Both the position numbers and the translations under genes were made by a program. This document shows positions 39,474 through 48,241 of a stretch of DNA of 64,000 nt, piece after piece. Positions within the stretch are counted from its first letter, which is position 1. Each line of letters starts with the position of its first letter. The DNA comes from Cyanobium sp. FGCU52 (GTDB lineage: Bacteria > Cyanobacteriota > Cyanobacteriia > PCC-6307 > Cyanobiaceae): contig JANWUS010000012.1 in assembly GCA_024958715.1 (NCBI GenBank), positions 62,001 through 126,000 on the forward strand, read 5' to 3'. The notes beneath the pieces are model-generated. The model was not told where the DNA came from and ran no database searches. It worked only from the letters and a program-made list of their open reading frames with translations.

Positions 39474-40694
39474 ATGCACGTGCCCCCCTTCAGTCTCAGC
39501 GAGCAGCTGCGGGAACTCGGCGGCGCCCTCGATGAGGCCGTACTGCAGGTTCTGCGCAGTGGTCAGTACATCGGCGGGAGCACCATCGCCAGCTTCGAGC
39601 AGGCGTTCGCCGCCACCTGCGACGTCCCCCATGCGATCGGCTGCAACAGCGGCACCGATGCCCTGGTGCTGGCCCTGCGGGCCCTGGGCATCGGGCCCGG
39701 CGACGAGGTGATCACCGCCTCCTTCAGTTTCTTCGCCACCGCCGAAGCGATCAGCGCCGTGGGCGCCACGCCGGTGTTCGTGGACGTGGAGGAGAGCACC
39801 TATCTGATCGATCCGCAGCGGATCGAGGCGGCGATCACGCCCGCCACCCGGGCCCTGATCCCGGTCCACCTGTTCGGCCGCCCGGTGGACATGGAGCGGA
39901 TCGGGGCGATCGCCGCGGCCCATGGCCTGAAGGTGATCGAGGACTGTGCCCAGGCCAGCGGGGCCCACTGGAACGGCCGGCCGGTGGGCAGCTGGGGCGA
40001 CGCCGGCTGCTTCAGCTTCTTCCCCACCAAGAACCTGGGCGCCGCCGGCGACGGCGGTGCGGTGACCGTGCGCGATCCGCAGCTGGCCCAGCGGGTGCGG
40101 GAGCTGGCGGTGCACGGCATGCCGCGCCGCTATCTGCACACCGAACTGGGCTACAACAGCCGCCTCGACGCCCTGCAGGCGGCGGTGCTGAACGTGAAGC
40201 TGCCCCACCTGGAGCGCTGGGTGGAACGGCGGCGCCAGATCGCCGCGCGCTACAGCCAGGGACTCGCGGACGTGGCCGGTGTCGCCCTGGCCGCCCCTGG
40301 AACGCCAGGGCACAGCTGGAACCAGTTCGTGGTGCGGGTCCCCCATTGCCCGGGAGCGCGTATGGCCTGTGCCGGTGGCTGCACTCCCTCCGCCGACAGT
40401 GCCTCCTTCGGACTCCCGGAGGCCTGCTGCCGCGACTGGCTGAAGCAGCAGCTCCAGGACGCCGGGGTGAGCACGATCATCTATTACCCGATTCCCATCC
40501 ACCGCCAGCCCGCCTACGCCCACCTGGGCTATGGCCCCGGCAGCCTGCCGGTCACCGAGCGCCTCTGCGCCGAGGTGCTGAGCCTGCCGATCTTCCCGGA
40601 ACTGAGCGAGGAGCAGCAGAACACGGTGATCGCCCAGCTCAGGCGGCTGGCGGGGGCAGCGGTGGCCGAAGGCAGCGCGAGCGTGGCGGCCTGA
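39474..40694 (+). CDS. DegT/DnrJ/EryC1/StrS family sugar aminotransferase
   Basis: 406 residues from ATG 39474. PLP-dependent transfer of an amino group to a keto-sugar nucleotide. Seen are GCNSGTDALVLALRALG (57-73), VIEDCAQASGAHW, and the PLP lysine K186 in FFPTKNLGAAGDGG. Near residue 300 there is a Cys-rich stretch (MACAGGCTPSADSASFGLPE, then ACC) not typical of the family elsewhere; STIIYYPIPIHRQPAY follows. In picocyanobacteria I recall such a gene next to fabI and a photolyase; here those neighbours are split by the HEAT-NACHT gene and pseudogene. Confidence 0.92.
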   Translation: MHVPPFSLSEQLRELGGALDEAVLQVLRSGQYIGGSTIASFEQAFAATCDVPHAIGCNSGTDALVLALRALGIGPGDEVITASFSFFATAEAISAVGATPVFVDVEESTYLIDPQRIEAAITPATRALIPVHLFGRPVDMERIGAIAAAHGLKVIEDCAQASGAHWNGRPVGSWGDAGCFSFFPTKNLGAAGDGGAVTVRDPQLAQRVRELAVHGMPRRYLHTELGYNSRLDALQAAVLNVKLPHLERWVERRRQIAARYSQGLADVAGVALAAPGTPGHSWNQFVVRVPHCPGARMACAGGCTPSADSASFGLPEACCRDWLKQQLQDAGVSTIIYYPIPIHRQPAYAHLGYGPGSLPVTERLCAEVLSLPIFPELSEEQQNTVIAQLRRLAGAAVAEGSASVAA

Positions 40695-40822
40695 GATCCA
40701 CGGCGAGAAGCTGGAGGCCGCTCGCCCTGCCACGACCGGCCTGGCGCCCTACAGCGTGTTGATCGCCCTGGGAACCGTTGGCGGTGGTGGCCGAGGAGCT
40801 GGCGATCGAGGCCAAGCGTGGC

Positions 40823-41944
40823 TTACTCCCGCGATCCAACCACAGCGAAGCCTTCGCGGCGCAGGATCTCCTCTTTGGCGGCGAATTGACGATCTTCTTG
40901 CACCATTTCCTCCACCAGTTCCTCGAGGCTGGTCGTGGGAATCCAGCCCAGCCTCTCGCGCGCTCGGGTCGGGTCGCCCAGCAGGGTGTCGACTTCCGCG
41001 GGCCTGAAATAGCGAGGGTCGATGCGGACCACAACATCACCGCAATCCGCCCTGCGCCCTACCTCCTCCACACCCTCGCCCTCCCAGAGGATGGCGGGTC
41101 CGCCGCTGTCACCTGCCCAGCCGAGCTGAGAGGCAGCCAGCTCGATGAAGCGACGTACAGACTCCTGGCGCCCAGTGGCGATCACAAAATCCTCGGGCTC
41201 GCTCTGCTGGAGCATGAGCCATTGCATTTCCACGTAATCTCTGGCATGACCCCAGTCTCGCAGGGAGTCGAGGTTTCCCATGTACAGGCACTGATCCAGC
41301 TTCGCATCGATGCGCGCCAGGCCACGGGTGATCTTGCGAGTCACAAAAGTCTCGCCTCTTCGAGGAGATTCGTGATTGAAGAGAATGCCATTGCAGGCAT
41401 ACATCCCATAGGATTCGCGGTAGTTGACTGTGATCCAGTAGGCATAAAGCTTGGCAACTCCGTAGGGACTCCGCGGATAGAATGGGGTACTCTCTTTCTG
41501 CGGAACTTCCTGCACAAGGCCATACAGCTCGCTGGTGGAGGCCTGATAGACGCGGGTCTTGTCCGTGAGTCGCAGCAAGCGCACGGCTTCCAGGACGCGC
41601 AGCGTGCCGAGGGCATCGCAGTTGGCGGTGTATTCGGGAGCCTCGAAGCTCACGGCCACATGGCTCTGGGCGCCTAAGTTGTAGATCTCATCAGGCTGCA
41701 CTTGCTCAATAATGCGCACCAGGTTGGTGCTGTCTGTGAGATCGCCATAGTGCATGATGAAGTCGGGTGGCTCACCATGGGGGCCGCGCTCATGCGGATC
41801 CTGATAGAGGTGATCAACGCGGCTGGTGTTGAAGGAGGAGGCGCGGCGCTTGATGCCATGCACTCGGTAGCCCTTGTCAAGGAGCAGCTCCGCCAGATAG
41901 GAGCCGTCCTGCCCCGTGACTCCGGTGATGAGAGCCGTTTTCAT
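40823..41944 (-). CDS. gmd: GDP-mannose 4,6-dehydratase
   Basis: 373 residues. Converts GDP-mannose to GDP-4-keto-6-deoxymannose, precursor of fucose, rhamnose and related sugars. NADP-binding [15 protein letters not shown], the catalytic [27 protein letters not shown] and the substrate-side [19 protein letters not shown] are all present. It is the last gene of the minus-strand polysaccharide operon, 29 bases after the glycosyltransferase. No GDP-fucose synthase follows, so the product sugar is open. Confidence 0.96.
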   Translation of the reverse strand: MKTALITGVTGQDGSYLAELLLDKGYRVHGIKRRASSFNTSRVDHLYQDPHERGPHGEPPDFIMHYGDLTDSTNLVRIIEQVQPDEIYNLGAQSHVAVSFEAPEYTANCDALGTLRVLEAVRLLRLTDKTRVYQASTSELYGLVQEVPQKESTPFYPRSPYGVAKLYAYWITVNYRESYGMYACNGILFNHESPRRGETFVTRKITRGLARIDAKLDQCLYMGNLDSLRDWGHARDYVEMQWLMLQQSEPEDFVIATGRQESVRRFIELAASQLGWAGDSGGPAILWEGEGVEEVGRRADCGDVVVRIDPRYFRPAEVDTLLGDPTRARERLGWIPTTSLEELVEEMVQEDRQFAAKEEILRREGFAVVGSRE

Positions 41945-41973
41945 GATCGCATCAGAGATTGCACTTAACCTAC

Positions 41974-44862
41974 CTAACAGTCTGGCAGCTGCTCATCTCC
42001 CGGGGGATCGATTGCGAGTGCCCGCAGCAGCTGACTGCAGCTCTCCTGCCAGGTGATTCCAGTCGCTGCCGGTTTGGCGGCGCTCAGATTCAGCCAGTCA
42101 TCACGGCGCTCGAGAGTCTGTCGCTTCGCATGCCATTGCGCCAGCCAGGTTGCCAGCTGTTCGTCATCGCTGGCCATAAAGAAAAGTCCATCGTCGCCTA
42201 GAACTTCACGGAACACGGGCAGATCGCGTGCGATCACCTCCAGCCCGTTGCGTCGCGCCTCCATCAGAGGGAGGCCGAAGCCTTCGCCGAAAGAGGCGGC
42301 GAGCAAGGCATCAGCCTGTTGATAGTGGTGCAGCAGTTCGATGTCGCTGGCGTTGTCAATCCAGCGGAGCCGCTGTGGAAATCGCTGGCACAGATCGCGA
42401 AGCAGTTCGATGGTATCAGGCAGTGTGCGGCGCTGATCCTTGGCCAGACCGCGCCAGCCTTCGCGGCCGATGATCGTGAGATTCAGCTGGATGTCCTGCT
42501 GCCACAGACGCTCCATGGCCTGCAGCACCTGCTGGTGCCCCTTGCGAGGTTCGAGCGTGCCCACCATCAGCAGGTCCAGATTGGGCCTGGGGTTGCCAGG
42601 CGGTCTCCCAGCGGGCGTCCGCGGCCGGCCGGGCCGTAGCTCCGGCAGGTCCGCTCCCTGATGAAACCAGCGCACGGCACAGTCGCGTGGGCCATGGGCG
42701 GCGATCCATTCCCGCAGTTCCTCGGCGACGGTGCGGGAGATGCAGACCGCTCCGGTGGAGAGGGTGATCGTCTGCAGCCAGCGGTGGTGCAGCGCATCGG
42801 TGCCTGGGGGAAAGCACTCCGGCAACTGGCAGGGAAGCAAGTCGTAGACGACGAACCAGGTCTGCGCCCCGCGGGCCTTGATGCGGGCGTACCAGTCGGC
42901 CTGGGCCTCCACCACCGCGTGGAACAGATCCAGGCCCAGGAACAGATCCCCCTCCCCTGGCAGCACCGGTTCCGGCTCGTTGAGGAGGTTGGCAGGCACG
43001 TCCAGCAGTCCAGCGGCGTAGGCCGGAGCCGTGCGGTAGCCCGGCTCGTGGGGCGTGGCCTGCACCGGTTCGACAAGCCAGCCGGGCGGGAGCTGGCGCA
43101 GCAGCTCGCGGCAGATGTTGGTGGTCACCCGCTGGATGCCGGTGCCGAGGTTCTCCTGCACGATCGCCGAGACATCAACGAAGAGGCGACGCGGCCTGGG
43201 CTGGGCCGGCAGGCGTTCGGCGAGGCCGTTGATCATCTCCACACGGGTGTGGCGCGGCAGCTGGCGGTAATCGGGGCATCGCCCCAGGGCAGCCGCAACA
43301 TCAAGCGGATGGGCGCGGCGCCGGCTGATCGTTTCGATCGCATCGCGGTAGGCCTCGGCGCAGACCTCCGGAGTGTGCCGCTCCTGGCAGAGCCTGCGGG
43401 CCTGCTGCCCGAGCACGGCACGCGCCTCGGGATCGGTGGCCAGTGCCACCAACGCGGCGGCCAGCTGATCCCTGCCGAAGCGATCGGGCAGCTTGTGGCA
43501 GACCGGGTCCGGCAGGTCATCGAGGCTGCCATGGCGGTTCACGATGAGAGCGGTTCCGCTCTGCAGGCAATCCATCACGGCGGCGGAGGTCTCCCCGCGC
43601 GACTGCACGCGCAGCTGCACATTGATCGAGCTGAGCTGCTGCAGACAGGCGTACTGCTCCGCATCGATCCAACCGGAGACATGCACCCGCCCCTGCAGGG
43701 ACGCCGAGGCGATCGCAGCCTCCAACATGCCCCGATAGGCGGTGTTCCCCCCTTCCGATCCGGCCAGGATGAGCATCCACCCCTGGCGGCCCAGCCCACT
43801 GAGGGCGAAGGCCTCGATCAGTTCCAGGGACAGCTTGGAAGGTCCGACATAGCCGAAGCTGCAGATCAGCTGGTCGTCTGGCTTCAGGCCGAAGCGCTGG
43901 CGCACCGCCTCCAGGGAATCCGCCGTGACGGGCTGGGGAGCCCGGCTGAGCATGGGAATCTGATGCCAGTTGAGCAGCGACTGGGGGTTGTAGTCGCGCT
44001 CGGCCAGGCTGCGGCTGTGTGGGCTGTGCACCAGCACCCCCCGGGCGGCCTGCAGCACCGGTTGATTGACGCTGTAGCGCCACAGGTGGCCATGGCCGCC
44101 GCTGGGCCGCTCGCGGCTGTATTCCTGCACCGCCGGATAGCCATGGCCGTGCTGCAGCAGGGCCGCCAGCGAGGGTGCCCCATCGGCGTGCCGGCACCAT
44201 CCATCCATCAGGTGGGAGAGGTAATAGTCATGCAGCACCACCACGCCGGGATGGCGCCGCATCAGCGCCAGCATCGGTTCGTGAAAGAGGGAATTGCCGA
44301 AGTGATAGAGGATGCGCAGCTCCGGATCGCTGCAGCGATCCAGCCAGCCGGGAGGGTGCAGGGGCAGCGGTTCCCCCAGGTGATCCAGCTGGGGCGCGAT
44401 GCCGGCGGGATCTGGATGGATGAGCACCACGCTGTAGTGGCGGCTGAGGGCCGGCAGCAGAGCGGCGACGTAGTCGCTGATGCCGGAGCGCTCCGGAGGC
44501 AGCGGCGAGACGATGGCCAGCGGCGGACGCTCCGAGCCGGCTGGTTCCGCCGCCGACGCGCGCAGCAGCTCGCCGGCCGAGCCCAGAACCTGCCAGCCAG
44601 GGGCGCCGAGGCGATGCTGCAGCACCTGCAGGCAGCCATCCTCGTAGACCTCACCCCAGGTGCCATCGGCTTGCGGTGAGGGCCACACCCAGAGGGCATG
44701 GTCCGGAATCAGGCTGCCCTGGGCCTCGCAGACCACCAGCGGGGCGCGCGGATCCAGGCCCGCCAGGAGGGTCGGCAGGACAGCGGCCTCGACCCGTCGC
44801 AGGTCGATCAGAGGCGGCGCCTCGGATGGCGCCTCGGCGGAAAGCGGCTCGGCAGGGTTCAT
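41974..44862 (-). CDS. Tandem two-domain family-4-type glycosyltransferase
   Basis: 962 residues. Residues about 115-510 form one GT-B glycosyltransferase ([20 protein letters not shown] at its start; [20 protein letters not shown]; a [17 protein letters not shown] donor region). Residues about 560-945 form a second ([58 protein letters not shown]). A 100-residue N-terminal part is unassigned. Such tandem enzymes build O-antigen or capsule repeats. The start overlaps the methyltransferase stop by four bases. Confidence 0.92.
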   Translation of the reverse strand: MNPAEPLSAEAPSEAPPLIDLRRVEAAVLPTLLAGLDPRAPLVVCEAQGSLIPDHALWVWPSPQADGTWGEVYEDGCLQVLQHRLGAPGWQVLGSAGELLRASAAEPAGSERPPLAIVSPLPPERSGISDYVAALLPALSRHYSVVLIHPDPAGIAPQLDHLGEPLPLHPPGWLDRCSDPELRILYHFGNSLFHEPMLALMRRHPGVVVLHDYYLSHLMDGWCRHADGAPSLAALLQHGHGYPAVQEYSRERPSGGHGHLWRYSVNQPVLQAARGVLVHSPHSRSLAERDYNPQSLLNWHQIPMLSRAPQPVTADSLEAVRQRFGLKPDDQLICSFGYVGPSKLSLELIEAFALSGLGRQGWMLILAGSEGGNTAYRGMLEAAIASASLQGRVHVSGWIDAEQYACLQQLSSINVQLRVQSRGETSAAVMDCLQSGTALIVNRHGSLDDLPDPVCHKLPDRFGRDQLAAALVALATDPEARAVLGQQARRLCQERHTPEVCAEAYRDAIETISRRRAHPLDVAAALGRCPDYRQLPRHTRVEMINGLAERLPAQPRPRRLFVDVSAIVQENLGTGIQRVTTNICRELLRQLPPGWLVEPVQATPHEPGYRTAPAYAAGLLDVPANLLNEPEPVLPGEGDLFLGLDLFHAVVEAQADWYARIKARGAQTWFVVYDLLPCQLPECFPPGTDALHHRWLQTITLSTGAVCISRTVAEELREWIAAHGPRDCAVRWFHQGADLPELRPGRPRTPAGRPPGNPRPNLDLLMVGTLEPRKGHQQVLQAMERLWQQDIQLNLTIIGREGWRGLAKDQRRTLPDTIELLRDLCQRFPQRLRWIDNASDIELLHHYQQADALLAASFGEGFGLPLMEARRNGLEVIARDLPVFREVLGDDGLFFMASDDEQLATWLAQWHAKRQTLERRDDWLNLSAAKPAATGITWQESCSQLLRALAIDPPGDEQLPDC

Positions 44863-45959
44863 CGCTTCGGCGGGGTGGATTCGCTCACCTGCCAGAGATC
44901 ACGGGCATCGCGCAGCAGCGGCAGCCGAGCCGTGTCGTCGGGGCGAAGGGCCTGCCGCAACCAGCGCCGGGGCCGCAGGGCAAGGCTGATGCGCCCCTGG
45001 GCATCGCGGCGCACCACGTGACGCGCCAGACGCTTGCCGCGGCGGGCCAGGAAGCGCAGTGGAGCGGTGATCCGCCAGGAGGCGCTGCGGCGCAGGGCAA
45101 GGATCTGCTCGGCGTGAGCCTGCGACTGGGCCCAGGCCTGATGCAGCTGTTGATCGAGAGCTTGCTGCAAGGCGGCGTTGGCCTCCTGGAGCCCATCGAG
45201 GCGGGCGCAGATCTGATCGAGATGCTCATAGTGCTGCCGGTCGTAGGCGGCGCAGGCCTCCTGCAGGCTCACGCCGCGCAGCTGCAGAATCAGCTGATCG
45301 AGCACAGCCGTGGCTTCCGGGGCTTCACCAGCCAGCGCCACCACGGCGTAGTCCATGCTCACGCCGGCCAGGGCCCCCAGCAGACCGGCGTTGATCCGCT
45401 GCGTCTCGTCGAGCAGGGCATGCAGACGCAGCACCTCGACGCGTTGGAAGCCGTGATGCTCGCTCAGAAACCGCAGCAGATTGGCGGGGATCGGGCGTTG
45501 ATGGGTGGGATCTGTATAGAAGTCATGGGCACCCACCAGCAGGTTTTCGGCGTTGGGGGTTTCCATCAGCAGGAAGCCGCCCGGCCGGAGCGCTCGCAGG
45601 CACTCACGCACCAGCGCATCCAGCGCCTCGAAGGGCAGATGCTCCACCAGGTGCAGGGCGGAGATCAGCGAGAGTGAGCCATCGGGGCAGGCCCGCACAG
45701 CGCTGACCGCATCCTCTGCAGTAACGGCCAGCCGCTGCTCCTGGCAGGCGGCCACCATGGCCGGCTCGAGATCGACACCACGGGCGGGAATCCCCCAGTT
45801 GCGCAGCAGGCCCAGCCATTCGCCCCGGCCGCAGCCCAGATCGAGCACGGGCCCGCCGGCGCAGCGGGCCAGCGGTTCGTAGACGGCGAGGCGCTCCTGC
45901 ACCAGGGCCGTGCTGCCCCGATAGCGATCTTCAAAGGCGGAGTAGAAGCCCAGAGCCAC
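44859..45959 (-). CDS. SAM-dependent methyltransferase with C-terminal coiled coil
   Basis: 366 residues. SAM motif I VLDLGCGRGEWLGLLRNWG (about 57-76), motif II GVDLEPAMVAACQEQ, and LISALHLVEHLPFEAL with GFLLMETPNAENL complete a class I fold. From about 240 the chain is helical (LDQICARLDGLQEANAALQQ, then ALDQQLHQA), like chain-length-terminating methyltransferases of ABC-exported O-polysaccharides (WbdD-like). Capping of the polysaccharide end is therefore a reasonable guess given wzm-wzt next door. Gap to wzt is four bases. Confidence 0.85.
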   Translation of the reverse strand: MALGFYSAFEDRYRGSTALVQERLAVYEPLARCAGGPVLDLGCGRGEWLGLLRNWGIPARGVDLEPAMVAACQEQRLAVTAEDAVSAVRACPDGSLSLISALHLVEHLPFEALDALVRECLRALRPGGFLLMETPNAENLLVGAHDFYTDPTHQRPIPANLLRFLSEHHGFQRVEVLRLHALLDETQRINAGLLGALAGVSMDYAVVALAGEAPEATAVLDQLILQLRGVSLQEACAAYDRQHYEHLDQICARLDGLQEANAALQQALDQQLHQAWAQSQAHAEQILALRRSASWRITAPLRFLARRGKRLARHVVRRDAQGRISLALRPRRWLRQALRPDDTARLPLLRDARDLWQVSESTPPKR

Positions 45960-45963
45960 GCCC

Positions 45964-47223
45964 TCAATCGTCAGCAGGGTCTGCAGTCTGCACGTCCATG
46001 GGGCCCTCGATCCGGGTGGGCAGGCGCACCGGACCGCAGCCCCGACTGCCGCCGGTGGCCACCACCTCGAGCATCAGGGCCCTGTCCCACCAGTCGTAAC
46101 TGGCCTGCAGATGGTCGATGCCGTCGTGCAGCGAGAGCGACAGGGAGTAGGAGCCTTCGCCCAGCTGGCCCGGCAGAGAGATGCGGAAGCGCAGCGTGGC
46201 GTCGGCGGGGAGGGGTGGAATCGGTTGGCCGAGCAGGGCGGAGTTGCTGCCGTACACCCACTGGCCGATGCGGTCCTTGATGAGGAAGCCGATCGTGAGC
46301 CGGGTCAGGGCCTGCCGGGTGTGCAGCCACAGATCGAGGCGGATCGGCTCGCCGCAGGCAAGCTGCTGCAGGGGGCGGCCATCGGCGTCGCTGAGCTGGA
46401 CGCGATCGATGCGCGCCTCGCCTGAACCGCTGCGCTGGCCGTTGCCGGCGTTGGCGCCATCCGGCCCGGCGCTGCCTGATGCGGGGGCGGCCTCCCGGGC
46501 GGCGATGCGGGCGTTGTACTCGTTGAGCACCTGCTCGGGCCCGCCGGTGCAGGCGATCCGGCCACCGTCGAGCAGCACGGCCCTCTGGCACAGGCCGAGG
46601 ATGGCCGCCGGATCATGCGACACGATCAGCAGGCTGGTGCCTTCGGCCGCCATCGAGCGGATCCGATCGAAGCATTTGTGCTGGAAGTAGGCATCCCCCA
46701 CCGACAGGGCCTCGTCGATGATCAGCAGATCGGGGCGGCGGGCGGTGGCCAGCGCGAAACCCAGCCGCAGCCGCATCCCGCTCGAATACACCCGCAACGG
46801 CTGCTCGAAAAAGGAACCCAGCTCGGCGAACTGCGCGATCGAGGGCAGCAGCGCCTGCAGGTCATCGAGGCTGTAACCGAGCAGCTGACCGGCCAGCAGC
46901 ACGTTGTCACGGCCGTTGCTGTCGTCGTGGAAGCCCATGCCCAGCTCCAGCATGGCGGCGACCTGGCCCTGCAGCCGGCAGCGGCCCACGCTGGCCTGCA
47001 GGGTGCCCGTGATGATCTTCAGCAGGGTGCTCTTGCCGGCGCCGTTGACGCCCACCAGGGCGAGCGATTCGCCGCGATCCATCTGCAGGTTGATGTCGCG
47101 CAGCACCCAGTGGTCGCGGTGGGGACGGGGCAGCCCGAGCAGGTGGAGCAGCCGGTCCAGGTCGGAGCGGTAGCTGCGGAAGGATTTCCCCAGGCCGTCG
47201 AGCACCAGAACAGGCTTGCTCAC
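45964..47223 (-). CDS. wzt: Polysaccharide ABC transporter ATP-binding protein (Wzt type)
   Basis: 419 residues from GTG 47223, which overlaps the permease stop by four bases; the frame is open further but that part is antisense to the permease gene. Walker A GVNGAGKST (58-66), signature YSSGMRLRLGFA, Walker B LLIIDEALSVGD. After about residue 250 there is a Wzt C-terminal domain of beta strands (GEARIDRVQLSDADGRPLQQ, FRISLPGQLGEGSYSLSLSL), which in other systems binds the polysaccharide terminal modification before export. It pairs with the permease downstream in coordinates. Confidence 0.94.
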   Translation of the reverse strand: MSKPVLVLDGLGKSFRSYRSDLDRLLHLLGLPRPHRDHWVLRDINLQMDRGESLALVGVNGAGKSTLLKIITGTLQASVGRCRLQGQVAAMLELGMGFHDDSNGRDNVLLAGQLLGYSLDDLQALLPSIAQFAELGSFFEQPLRVYSSGMRLRLGFALATARRPDLLIIDEALSVGDAYFQHKCFDRIRSMAAEGTSLLIVSHDPAAILGLCQRAVLLDGGRIACTGGPEQVLNEYNARIAAREAAPASGSAGPDGANAGNGQRSGSGEARIDRVQLSDADGRPLQQLACGEPIRLDLWLHTRQALTRLTIGFLIKDRIGQWVYGSNSALLGQPIPPLPADATLRFRISLPGQLGEGSYSLSLSLHDGIDHLQASYDWWDRALMLEVVATGGSRGCGPVRLPTRIEGPMDVQTADPADD

Positions 47224-48107
47224 AGCACCTCGGCCATCGCGGGCACGGTGCGGCGCCACACGTGGCGGGCGGCCAGAGCCAGCAGCACGCCCACCGCCAG
47301 GCTGGCCAGCAGGGGCAGGGCGCGGGGCGACTGCTGCTCGAGCAGCACCGACTGGAAGGCCTGCACCAGCCAGGCCAGGGGGTTGAGCAGCAGCAGGCGC
47401 CGCAGCCGGGGCGGCACGGCGTCGGGCACGAACACGATCGGGGTGAGCCAGAACCACAACTGCAGGCCGATCGCGGTGAGCGGCTCCAGGTCGCGCACGA
47501 ACACGTTGCAGCAGCCCAGGATCAGCCCCAGGGCCAGCCCGAACAGGCAGGCCAGAGCGCTCAGCAGGGGCAGCCACAGCAGCGAGAGCTGCCAGCCGAT
47601 CGGCGAGACCAGGGCCACCACCAGCACGGCGGCCATCAGCAGCAGGTGGTTCACCAGGGCGGAGCCGCAGGCGATCAGCGGCAGGCAGAAGCGCGGGAAG
47701 GAGGCCTTCTTCAGCAGGGTGGCTTCGGCCACGAACAGCCCCAGCAAGCGCAGAACCAGTTCGCTCACCAGGCTCCAGCAGAGCATGCCACTGAGCAGGT
47801 AGAGGGGGTAGGCCATCGGATCGGCCGCCCGCCCGGGCAGCCGGCTGCCGAGCACGCTGCCCAGGACCAAGGCGTAGAGAGCCGCCTGCACCATGGGGTT
47901 GAGCACCACCCACAGGCTGCCCAGGAGCGAGCGAGAGAACCGCTGGCGGAACTCGCTGGCCACCCCCGAGAGCAGCAGGCGGCGGTGACGCCGTAGAAAG
48001 GGGATGGGGCCAGCCGGACCAAGGAGGCCCGTAACCCGTGGGACCAACCGCAAGGCGCCTGTCACATAACCGTCACAGGGTAGACAGGTACGGGAATCCC
48101 TTGGCAT
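47220..48107 (-). CDS. wzm: Polysaccharide ABC transporter permease (Wzm type)
   Basis: About 295 residues from ATG 48107; GTG 48065 gives 281 and is also plausible. The ABC-2 fold is clear: SEFRQRFSRSLLGSLWVVLN at the first interface, six hydrophobic helices, the FLVRDLEP-like FVRDLEPLTAIGLQLWFWLT and PLAWLVQAFQSVLLE. It flips lipid-linked polysaccharide across the inner membrane with Wzt. It is the first gene of the minus-strand glycan operon and diverges from the S-layer-like gene at 48242. Confidence 0.92.
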   Translation of the reverse strand: MPRDSRTCLPCDGYVTGALRLVPRVTGLLGPAGPIPFLRRHRRLLLSGVASEFRQRFSRSLLGSLWVVLNPMVQAALYALVLGSVLGSRLPGRAADPMAYPLYLLSGMLCWSLVSELVLRLLGLFVAEATLLKKASFPRFCLPLIACGSALVNHLLLMAAVLVVALVSPIGWQLSLLWLPLLSALACLFGLALGLILGCCNVFVRDLEPLTAIGLQLWFWLTPIVFVPDAVPPRLRRLLLLNPLAWLVQAFQSVLLEQQSPRALPLLASLAVGVLLALAARHVWRRTVPAMAEVL

Positions 48108-48241
48108 TATGTCTGTGTTAGGTGGGTACGACAGCCCTCCAGCCAAGGTCCGAGCCCTCGAGGTCCGGCTGATCCTGTCCGCAGCCATGCTGCGGCGAAA
48201 CAACCCCAACCTCTGCAACTCCGAGGAGTTTCCCCCACAAC

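Noticed and set aside
40695-40822. Possible gene fragment between the DegT aminotransferase and gmd
   Set aside because: One frame reads [16 protein letters not shown], but it runs into gmd antisense and is too short to assign.
47224-47913. Upstream extension of the Wzt protein
   Set aside because: It is antisense-frame sequence within the permease gene; the GTG at 47223 coupled to the permease stop is the better start.
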